Positions 1-5,106 of a stretch of DNA of 5,669 nt are shown one piece after another (position 1 is the first letter of the stretch; each line of letters opens with the position of its first letter). The notes under the pieces are model-generated. The model worked only from the letters and a program-made list of their open reading frames with translations. It made no database searches and was not told where the DNA came from. The DNA comes from Rhizobiaceae bacterium (GTDB lineage: Bacteria; Pseudomonadota; Alphaproteobacteria; Rhizobiales; Rhizobiaceae). Both the position numbers and the translations under genes were made by a program. Location of the stretch: NCBI GenBank assembly GCA_004299545.1, contig SCRB01000248.1, positions 1 to 5,669 on the forward strand, written 5' to 3'.

Positions 1-681
1 GGTGCATGAATTGTCGACGATGGCGACAGTCCTGAGGTGCCGTTCAGCATCGGCAATCCCTTCCTGCTCCAGCAGCCTCACCCACTGGTTTTCGCAGCCC
101 ATGATCTGGATGACGCCGCGCCGCGCCTGCTCGACAAGGTATTCGGCGGCTTCGGTTGCAGGATCCACCGGGAACTTGCACACGACGATCGAATCGTCCT
201 GATCCAGCCGATCAGCCGACCAGCCGGGCCAATTGCCGTCGCCATAGCGGATTTCCAGATCGGCATCCTCATTTTCCGGCCGGTCCGACCAGACTGTCGC
301 GAAGAGCCGGACATGGATATGCGGATAGGCAGCGCGGAATCGCGGCAGGATTTTGGGAAGGATCAGCGCCCCGTAGGAAACGGAAGCGCGGATCGTCAGC
401 GTTTCTTCCCGTGCTCCCCCGAAAAGCCCGGCAGTGGAGATGGCGATATCGTCAAAAGCCTTGCGGAGAGACGGCAGATAGGCGCGCCCCATATCGGTCA
501 AACGCAGTCCTCGCGGCAGGCGCTCGAAAAGCTTGAATCCAAGCTCGCCCTCCAGCGAGCGTACCTGGTAGCTGATGGCAGCGGCAGTGAGATGCAGTTC
601 GGTCGCCGCAGCGGCAAAACTGTCGTGACGTGCTGCGGCTTCAAAGGAGCGCAACCAATTCAACGGCGGGAGCCTGTTCAC
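1..681 (-). CDS. LysR-family transcriptional regulator, GcvA-like (partial, C-terminus off the left edge)
   Basis: This gene encodes a LysR-type DNA-binding regulator. The frame stays open from a GTG start (679-681) to the window edge, giving 227 residues of a family usually about 300 long, so roughly the last quarter is missing. Residues 6-65 form the N-terminal winged helix-turn-helix: the opening LPPLNWLRSFEAAARHDSF, the recognition-helix region LTAAAISYQVRSLEGELG and the wing FERLPRGLRLT closely match the GcvA/AmpR branch. From about residue 92 begins the periplasmic-binding-protein-like effector domain (PF03466), where an unidentified small molecule would bind. The GTG is favoured because GAGG lies 6 bases upstream; an in-frame TTG four codons earlier (691-693) is the alternative, and a TAA stop lies just above it. 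The gene is divergent from the binding-protein gene at 844, the classic arrangement for a LysR regulator and its target. The effector cannot be deduced. The family call is firm, the control of the neighbour is inferred. Confidence 0.93.
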   Translation of the reverse strand, partial: MNRLPPLNWLRSFEAAARHDSFAAAATELHLTAAAISYQVRSLEGELGFKLFERLPRGLRLTDMGRAYLPSLRKAFDDIAISTAGLFGGAREETLTIRASVSYGALILPKILPRFRAAYPHIHVRLFATVWSDRPENEDADLEIRYGDGNWPGWSADRLDQDDSIVVCKFPVDPATEAAEYLVEQARRGVIQIMGCENQWVRLLEQEGIADAERHLRTVAIVDNSCT

Positions 682-687
682 CGATGA

Positions 688-691
688 CCTC
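688..691 (-). promoter_or_regulatory. Ribosome binding site of the LysR gene
   Basis: On the minus strand GAGG stands 6 bases before the GTG at 679-681. This spacing supports GTG rather than the in-frame TTG that overlaps the GAGG itself. Confidence 0.6.
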
Positions 692-711
692 AAATTTTTG
701 ACGCCTTAGCC

Positions 712-733
712 TCATATCGCTTTGTTTGTATGA
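712..733. promoter_or_regulatory. Candidate operator: inverted repeat TCATA-N12-TATGA
   Basis: Perfect 5-bp arms (712-716 and 729-733) are separated by 12 bases. The right arm runs into the predicted -35 element (730-735) of the binding-protein promoter. Position between divergent genes and size are compatible with a LysR-family recognition dyad, but the strict T-N11-A form is not met, and 5-bp arms arise easily by chance. Assignment to the adjacent regulator is inference. Confidence 0.25.
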
Positions 734-757
734 CACCAAGCACCGTGAGACCATAAT
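730..757 (+). promoter_or_regulatory. Candidate sigma-70-type promoter for the binding-protein gene
   Basis: ATGACA (730-735, five of six matches to TTGACA) is followed after 16 bases by CATAAT (752-757, five of six matches to TATAAT). It points at the binding-protein gene and predicts a start of transcription near base 764, leaving a leader of about 80 bases. The -10 element lies inside an imperfect 12-bp palindrome, CCATAATTGTGG (751-762), where a repressor or activator could bind. The call rests on consensus matching by eye only. Confidence 0.5.
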
Positions 758-763
758 TGTGGC

Positions 764-801
764 GGGATAGCAGCGAGTGACCGACTTCCTCGCTCTATCC
801 C
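764..801 (+). other. Stem-loop in the 5' leader of the binding-protein transcript
   Basis: The left arm 764-777 (GGGATAGCAGCGAG) pairs with the right arm 789-801 (CTCGCTCTATCCC) through 13 base pairs, with a single bulged C at 771 and an 11-base loop. It begins almost exactly where the predicted promoter would start transcription, so the mRNA would carry a hairpin at its 5' end. No run of T follows, so it is not a typical intrinsic terminator. A role in protecting the 5' end from decay, or as a protein-binding dyad in DNA, is possible but inferred. The ribosome binding site at 831-836 lies outside the stem. Confidence 0.6.
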
Positions 802-830
802 AGTCGCGCCGTGGACCGCATGTCCATAAA

Positions 831-836
831 GGGAGG
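831..836 (+). promoter_or_regulatory. Strong ribosome binding site that decides a TTG start
   Basis: GGGAGG ends 7 bases before the TTG at 844-846. The alternative in-frame starts, GTG at 811 and ATG at 820, lie upstream of this site and have no comparable purine-rich sequence before them, so translation most likely begins at 844. Confidence 0.75.
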
Positions 837-843
837 ATTTACT

Positions 844-2439
844 TTGGGCAGCCTCGATTCCGTTTACGCGCTTTTTTGTGCGGGCCGCATTTCCCGCCGC
901 GATTTCATGCGCCGCGTCGCCGCGCTGAGCGCAGCGACGGCGTTGCCGGCCGGCTTTGCAACCGCGCCGGCGTTCGCCGCGGCGCCGAAAAAAGGTGGCC
1001 ATTTTCGCATCGGCGCGTCGGGCGGGTCATCGACCGACACGATGGACCCCGCCACCATCGACGGCGCCTTCATGCAGTTTCTGAACCAGGGTACGGTTCG
1101 GGGCTCTCTCGTCGAAATCGATGCCGATTATCGGCCGCGCCCTGACCTGGCCGAGAGTTGGGACGCCACGCCGGATCTGAAGACGTGGACGGTGAAATTG
1201 CGCAAGGGGGTGGAATTCCACAACGGCAAGACGATGAAAGCCGACGATGTCATCGCCTCGATCAACTATCACAGGGGTGAAAAGTCGAAGTCCGGCGCCA
1301 AAGCCATCTTGAAGCCGATCACCTCCATCCGCAAAGACGGGGACTATACGGTCGTCTTCGAACTGGAAACGGGAGATGCCGATTTCCCCTTCCTCCTCAA
1401 CGACTATCACCTCACCATTCAGCCCAGCGAATCCGAAAAGAACAATTATACCGACGGCATCGGTACCGGCCCCTATATCCTGAAGACCATCACGCCCGGC
1501 GTCCGCGCGCTGACGACCCGCAACCCCAACGACTATCGCAGCGATCGTGGCTGGTTCGAGTCGGTCGAATACGTGTCGATCAACGATTCGACCGCGCGCA
1601 ATGCGGCACTGCAATCCGGAAATGTCGATGCGATCGACAATGTCAGCTTCATGACCTACGACCTGTTGACGCGCGCACCCAACGTCAAGGGTGTCGAGGT
1701 CAAGGGGAACCATCACTACACACTGCCGATGCTTTGCGACCGCGCGCCTTTTACCGACGTCGATGTGCGTCTGGCATTGAAATACGCGATCGACCGCGAA
1801 GCGTGGGTGAAGACCATTCTGCGGGGCCACGGCGTGGTCGGGAACGATATTCCGCTCGGGGCGGCGAACCGGTTTCGCGATGCCGACATTCCGCAGCGGC
1901 CTTATGATCCGGACAAGGCGCGCTTCCATGTCAAGAAAGCGGGTCTGGACAAGTTGGCGGTGACGCTTTCCACCTCGAATGTCCCCTTTGCCAACGCCGT
2001 CGACGCCGCTCAGCTTTATAGCACAAATGCCAGCGCCGCCGGCATCGACATAAAGGTCGATCGCGAGCCTGCTGACGGCTATTGGGACACGGTGTGGATG
2101 AAAAAGCCGTTCTGCATCGTCAGTTGGGGCGGCCGGCCAACGGCGGACTGGATGTTTTCGCAAGTCTATGCTGCCGATGCCCCCTGGAACGAATCCCATT
2201 GGAAGAACGAGCAGTTCAACAAATTGCTGGCAGAGGCGCGGTCGGAGCGCGATGAAACGAAACGACGTTCCATGTACAACGAGATGCAGCAGATCATGTA
2301 TCAGGACGGCGGGACGATCATTCCCGTCTTCGCCAACTATCTGGATGCGACAAGCAGCAAGGTTGCCACGCCGGAGAAGATTTCCGGCATGTGGGACATG
2401 GACGGCTTTTATGCCGCGCAGCGCTGGTGGTTCGCCTGA
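844..2439 (+). CDS. Tat-exported ABC transporter substrate-binding protein, family 5 (SBP_bac_5)
   Basis: This gene encodes a periplasmic solute receptor of the peptide/opine/nickel family (PF00496), 531 residues from the TTG start, a normal family length. Residues 1-45 form a twin-arginine signal: SRRDFMRR at 17-24, a moderately hydrophobic alanine/leucine stretch, and a probable cleavage after AFA (43-45). The Tat route means the protein is exported folded. Family hallmarks follow: RPDLAESW near 99-105, the GVEFHNGK block at 122-129 followed by KADDV, a pocket-lining segment WGGRP at 428-432, and IIPVFANY at 492-499 near the C-terminus. The ligand cannot be read from the sequence; an oligopeptide, opine or related small molecule are all possible. 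Starting at GTG 811 would add 11 residues. It is divergent from the LysR gene and followed after 100 bases by a flavoprotein gene on the same strand. No permease or ATPase gene is present beside it, which is unusual because such receptors usually lead a dpp/opp-like operon. Confidence 0.93.
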   Translation: MGSLDSVYALFCAGRISRRDFMRRVAALSAATALPAGFATAPAFAAAPKKGGHFRIGASGGSSTDTMDPATIDGAFMQFLNQGTVRGSLVEIDADYRPRPDLAESWDATPDLKTWTVKLRKGVEFHNGKTMKADDVIASINYHRGEKSKSGAKAILKPITSIRKDGDYTVVFELETGDADFPFLLNDYHLTIQPSESEKNNYTDGIGTGPYILKTITPGVRALTTRNPNDYRSDRGWFESVEYVSINDSTARNAALQSGNVDAIDNVSFMTYDLLTRAPNVKGVEVKGNHHYTLPMLCDRAPFTDVDVRLALKYAIDREAWVKTILRGHGVVGNDIPLGAANRFRDADIPQRPYDPDKARFHVKKAGLDKLAVTLSTSNVPFANAVDAAQLYSTNASAAGIDIKVDREPADGYWDTVWMKKPFCIVSWGGRPTADWMFSQVYAADAPWNESHWKNEQFNKLLAEARSERDETKRRSMYNEMQQIMYQDGGTIIPVFANYLDATSSKVATPEKISGMWDMDGFYAAQRWWFA

Positions 2440-2480
2440 TCGCTACCTGGAACGTCGGACGATCCGCCGAACTTGTTAGT

Positions 2481-2500
2481 GGTGGCATCCGCCTGCCACC
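2481..2500 (+). other. Intercistronic hairpin between the binding-protein and flavoprotein genes
   Basis: GGTGGCA (2481-2487) and TGCCACC (2494-2500) form a perfect 7-bp stem with a 6-base loop. No T run follows, so it is a poor intrinsic terminator. Hairpins at this place in transport operons often shield the upstream receptor mRNA from 3' decay, which lets the receptor be made in excess; that role here is inference. The rest of the gap (2440-2539) holds only the ribosome binding site of the next gene. Confidence 0.45.
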
Positions 2501-2526
2501 GTCGCCCACGCACAGGCATTGGCAGC

Positions 2527-2530
2527 GAGG
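2527..2530 (+). promoter_or_regulatory. Ribosome binding site of the flavoprotein gene
   Basis: GAGG ends 9 bases before the ATG at 2540. This favours ATG 2540 over the in-frame TTG at 2519, which lies upstream of the site. Confidence 0.55.
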
Positions 2531-2539
2531 ATCATATCC

Positions 2540-3898
2540 ATGAAGACTATTATTGAACCCGGGCGGGAGATCCCCGTCCTGGCGGAGGCGGACGTTCTCG
2601 TCGTTGGCAGCGGCCCCGGCGGGCTCAGCGCGGCGATCGCGGCTGCCCGCACCGGCGCGGATGTCCTGCTTGTCGAGGAATATGGCTGTTTCGGCGGCAA
2701 TCTCACGCAGGTCGGCGTCCAGACAATCGGCTGGTACGACATCGGCGCTTGCATCGACAGCGAGGGGATCTGCCGCGAATTGGAGGCCAGGGCGAAGCAG
2801 TACGGCGCCGCCTATGAAAGGCCCAATGCCCGTCGCCTTTCCATCAATGGCGAGGCGTTCAAATATGCCGCGGATCGGATCGTCATCGAGGAGGGTATCC
2901 GTCCTCTCCTCCACTGCAAGACCGTCGCCGCCGTCATGGAGGGGAACACGATCGGGGGCATCGTCACGGAGAGCAAATCGGGTCGCCAGGCCGTTCTTGC
3001 AAAACGTGTCATCGATGCGACCGGCGACGCCGACGTCGCTGTCGCTGCCGGCGCGGAAACCCACAAGACTCCCGTTGACGAGATGCTCGGCGTCACGGTC
3101 GTCTTTTCGTGTTCCGGGGTCAACAAGGAGAAGTTCCTCGCTTATGTAAACGAGCGAAAGCCCAGATTTGGCGATTGGGGCAAGAACTGGTCGATCAGAA
3201 CCGATGGCAAGGAAGACGATCTGTTCTGTCCCTATCTGGAGGAAGAGTTCAACCGGGCGCAGGAAAAGGGCATCATTCCCAAAGGCATCCAGAGCATTGG
3301 CGGCACCTTTGGACATTTGACCGAGCATGGAGAGGCCACCTATCTCAACATGCTCTATATGATGAAATATGACGCAACCAGCGTAGAGGAACTTACGCGC
3401 GCCGAAATGGATGGACGGCAGTTGGCGATGTGGGCGATCGCGGCGCTGAAAAGCGAGGTTCCCGGCTTCGAAAATGCGACCTTGCGCGATTTCGGCATGA
3501 AGCTTGGCGTGCGCGATACGCGCAAGATCGTCAGCCGCGGCAATCTCACCGGCGACGACGTGTTTGGGCAAGCCCGTTTCGCCGACACGATCGGTATCTT
3601 CCCGGAATTCATCGATGGCTATGAAGTCCTCTTCCTCCCGACGACAGGACGCTATTTCCAGATTCCCTATGGCATCCTGCTGCCGAAATCCGTCGAAAAC
3701 CTGCTGGTGGCGGGGCGCTGCGTCGGCGGGGACAAGATGTCCCATGCGGCGACGCGAAACATGATGTGTTGTGCCGTGACGGGGCAGGCTGCCGGTACGG
3801 CTGCGGCCCTTTCCTTGAGGGAGAACGTCACCCCGGGCGCCCTGAATGTCGCGCTTTTGCAAAAGGAACTCGTCGCGCAAGGTGCCAGGATAAATTAG
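2540..3898 (+). CDS. FAD-dependent oxidoreductase (FAD_oxidored, PF12831 type)
   Basis: This gene encodes a 452-residue flavoprotein, probably cytoplasmic, as no signal peptide or membrane segment is visible. Residues 17-46 make an N-terminal Rossmann fold with GSGPGG at 23-28 and a glutamate (46) ending the second strand to bind the FAD ribose. GCFGGN at 49-54 follows, a position where relatives carry a glycine-rich GxxGG segment. IDATGDADVA near 155-165 is the usual second dinucleotide-fold strand. The C-terminal flavin-closing motif is NLLVAGRC (387-394), then GGD (396-398), then GQAAGTAAA from 415. These are hallmarks of the PF12831 group often annotated loosely as fumarate-reductase-like flavoproteins; substrate and electron acceptor are unknown. 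Cysteines at 50, 394, 410 and 411 fall in or near flavin-contact segments. It lies 100 bases downstream of the binding-protein gene on the same strand, so cotranscription and oxidation of an imported compound are plausible. It ends 9 bases from the converging FGE gene. Confidence 0.88.
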   Translation: MKTIIEPGREIPVLAEADVLVVGSGPGGLSAAIAAARTGADVLLVEEYGCFGGNLTQVGVQTIGWYDIGACIDSEGICRELEARAKQYGAAYERPNARRLSINGEAFKYAADRIVIEEGIRPLLHCKTVAAVMEGNTIGGIVTESKSGRQAVLAKRVIDATGDADVAVAAGAETHKTPVDEMLGVTVVFSCSGVNKEKFLAYVNERKPRFGDWGKNWSIRTDGKEDDLFCPYLEEEFNRAQEKGIIPKGIQSIGGTFGHLTEHGEATYLNMLYMMKYDATSVEELTRAEMDGRQLAMWAIAALKSEVPGFENATLRDFGMKLGVRDTRKIVSRGNLTGDDVFGQARFADTIGIFPEFIDGYEVLFLPTTGRYFQIPYGILLPKSVENLLVAGRCVGGDKMSHAATRNMMCCAVTGQAAGTAAALSLRENVTPGALNVALLQKELVAQGARIN

Positions 3899-3907
3899 GC
3901 CCTGGGC

Positions 3908-4858
3908 TCATAAACCGGCGGTTCGAAAGCCGATATTGCTCGCGGAACTGTCAGGCGTGTTGGAGGAGCGCGCCGCATTGCGGTAGCGGTTGCAATAGGA
4001 GTGGTGGCAAAGGAAGGAGCCGCCGCGCATGGCCCGCCTCATGCCGCTGCTCGGGCCGGGCGGGTTATCGCGGGGCGAACGGGCGTAATAGGTCGGATCA
4101 AACCAGTCGGCGCACCATTCCCAGACATTGCCGGCCATCTGCCAAAGACCGTGGCCGTTTTGGGCGAAACTGCGCACTGGCGCGGTTGTCCGCCAGCCAT
4201 CGGCCCCCTCGTTGACGGTCGGGAAGACGCCCTGCCAGATATTGCAGTTGAAAACGCCGTCCGTCATCAGTTCGTCGCCCCAGGGATAGCGCTTGCCGGC
4301 CGGACCGCCACGTGCAGCGCACTCCCACTCCGCCTCCGTCGGCAGGCGTCGTCCCGCCCAGCGGCAATAGGCTTGTGCGTCGTTCCAACTCACATGAACG
4401 ACCGGATGATCGTCCAAGCCCTTGATCGAACTCTTCCTGCCCTGCGGATGGCGCCAATCGGCGCCGGCAACGCCTAGCCACCAGGGCGTTTCGGGCGGAC
4501 GGCCGAGAACATCGGAAGGCTCCGCTTCGAGGTCCAGATGGAACACGGCCGAATAGCCAAAGGCCTCGGCTTCCGTGCGATAGCCGCTGGCTTCGACAAA
4601 GCGCGCGAAGTCGGCATTGGTCACACTGGTCGCATCGATCGAGAACGATGAAAGGCTGACCTCATGCACCGGCCATTCGCCGTCGCCGGGATTGCCGTCG
4701 CCATTCGCGTCTCCCATCAGGAAAATGCCTGCCACAACGCCAGCCTGCTCGATCACATGCGCGCCGTTCCGGTGGAACAGGGACTCGGGTGGCCGGGCAG
4801 CCGGCGTCGACGGCCGGCTTGGCGAACAGCAAGTATTTTTCTCGACGGGTTTTTCCAT
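3908..4858 (-). CDS. Formylglycine-generating enzyme (SUMF1-type sulfatase-modifying factor)
   Basis: This 316-residue enzyme is expected to oxidise the cysteine of C-x-P-x-R motifs in sulfatases and related hydrolases to formylglycine, using oxygen and copper, in the cytoplasm. Homology runs from VVAGIFLMGD (41-50) to the C-terminus: VTNADFARFV (79-88), APWW-like PWW (125-127), WRHPQG (135-140), HPVVHVSWNDAQAYCRWAGR (151-170), RLPTEAEWE (171-179), NIWQG (206-210), GNVWEW (243-248) and GGSFLCHHSYCNRYR (279-293). Cys284 and Cys289 correspond to the catalytic pair of human SUMF1 (336 and 341), so the protein should be active rather than one of the many FGE-sulfatase paralogues lacking them. Length matches actinobacterial FGEs. 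Cysteines that form structural disulfides in the human enzyme are partly replaced: Asn294 follows the active site and Thr313 stands where GFRC is usual. Residues 1-40 form a low-complexity tail containing CSPSR (11-15), itself a C-x-P-x-R motif. The ribosome binding site before ATG 4856-4858 is weak. No sulfatase gene lies in the window. Confidence 0.95.
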   Translation of the reverse strand: MEKPVEKNTCCSPSRPSTPAARPPESLFHRNGAHVIEQAGVVAGIFLMGDANGDGNPGDGEWPVHEVSLSSFSIDATSVTNADFARFVEASGYRTEAEAFGYSAVFHLDLEAEPSDVLGRPPETPWWLGVAGADWRHPQGRKSSIKGLDDHPVVHVSWNDAQAYCRWAGRRLPTEAEWECAARGGPAGKRYPWGDELMTDGVFNCNIWQGVFPTVNEGADGWRTTAPVRSFAQNGHGLWQMAGNVWEWCADWFDPTYYARSPRDNPPGPSSGMRRAMRGGSFLCHHSYCNRYRNAARSSNTPDSSASNIGFRTAGL

Positions 4859-4911
4859 GGACTGTCACGTTGATTTTTCAACAATTGTGCTTCGCTATAT
4901 ACACGGAATGA

Positions 4912-4960
4912 GCAACCGACGCCGACCTGTCAAAGCCATCCTGTGGCGGCCGTTCGTTGC
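4912..4960. repeat. Imperfect inverted repeat in the FGE/response-regulator intergenic region
   Basis: The left arm 4912-4924 and right arm 4947-4960 can pair through about 12 positions (GCAAC with GTTGC, GACG with CGTT, CCG with CGG), with one C/C mismatch, one bulged C and one G-T pair, around a 22-base loop. The loop contains the minus-strand TTGACA that may serve the FGE gene. It could be a regulator site or an RNA hairpin; no function is shown. Confidence 0.3.
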
Positions 4961-5063
4961 TTTCTCATCCGCCTCGTGCTGCAAAGCTCTCCTCAGATTG
5001 AAAAGCTTTCCGGGCCGATTCTCGCACATTTATAAACGGTGCCTCACTACATGATTTACTTCC

Positions 5064-5073
5064 TGGCGCGCCA
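5064..5073. repeat. 10-bp perfect palindrome upstream of the response regulator
   Basis: TGGCGCGCCA is self-complementary over 10 bases and lies 33 bases before the response-regulator start codon, so within its probable leader. In GC-rich DNA such a palindrome may be chance. Binding by a regulator, for instance autoregulation, is possible but unsupported. Confidence 0.25.
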
Positions 5074-5094
5074 TGCAGTATTCCCGCGCAGACC

Positions 5095-5098
5095 GGAG
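5095..5098 (+). promoter_or_regulatory. Ribosome binding site of the response-regulator gene
   Basis: GGAG ends 8 bases before ATG 5107, a normal spacing that fixes this start. The protein then opens directly with the canonical MRILLLEDD. Confidence 0.65.
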
Positions 5099-5106
5099 TA
5101 ACGCGG

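Larger units (their letters stand above)
4859..5106. other. Divergent intergenic region between the FGE and response-regulator genes
   Basis: These 248 bases hold no convincing gene. Elements seen: GTTGA-TTTT-TCAAC (4869-4882) overlapping the palindrome ACAATTGT (4881-4888); CTATAT (4895-4900, plus strand), similar to the rhizobial -10 consensus but without a well-spaced -35; a perfect TTGACA on the minus strand (4928-4933) facing the FGE gene, whose properly spaced -10 (CATTCC) is poor; TTTATAAA (5029-5036), which contains TATAAA, a possible -10 for the response regulator with a weak -35 (TTCCGG, 5008-5013). Promoters for both genes presumably lie here, but none can be placed firmly. Confidence 0.5.

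Noticed and set aside
37..687. Plus-strand open frame of 216 codons
   Set aside because: It lies antisense to the LysR gene, whose minus-strand translation has unmistakable family motifs. Its own translation shows no recognisable domain.
764..801. The leader stem-loop considered as an intrinsic terminator, attenuator or riboswitch
   Set aside because: It has no T tract, no competing antiterminator pairing was visible, and no known riboswitch core was recognised. It is kept only as an unassigned stem-loop.
1027..2199. Minus-strand open frame of 390 codons
   Set aside because: It is fully antisense to the family 5 binding protein. Long antisense frames are common in GC-rich genes, and this one is rich in Arg/Asp/Val repeats with no domain.
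2318..3880. Minus-strand open frame of 520 codons
   Set aside because: It is antisense to the flavoprotein and to the end of the binding protein. Both plus-strand products are clear family members, so this frame is a shadow despite its length.
3899..3923. Short symmetric pieces GCCCTGGGC and AACCGGCGGTT near the convergent gene ends, considered as a terminator
   Set aside because: The first has a one-base loop and the second is a 5-bp stem. Neither is followed by a T run on either strand.
3766..4215. Plus-strand open frame of 149 codons spanning the flavoprotein/FGE junction
   Set aside because: It overlaps two well-supported genes, and its composition is Arg/Gly/Ser-rich without motifs.
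4617..5054. Plus-strand open frame of 145 codons reaching into the intergenic region, including a possible small protein from ATG 4908
   Set aside because: The first half is antisense to the FGE. The part from 4908 has only a poor, too-close purine stretch before it and no recognisable features, so a small gene is not supported.
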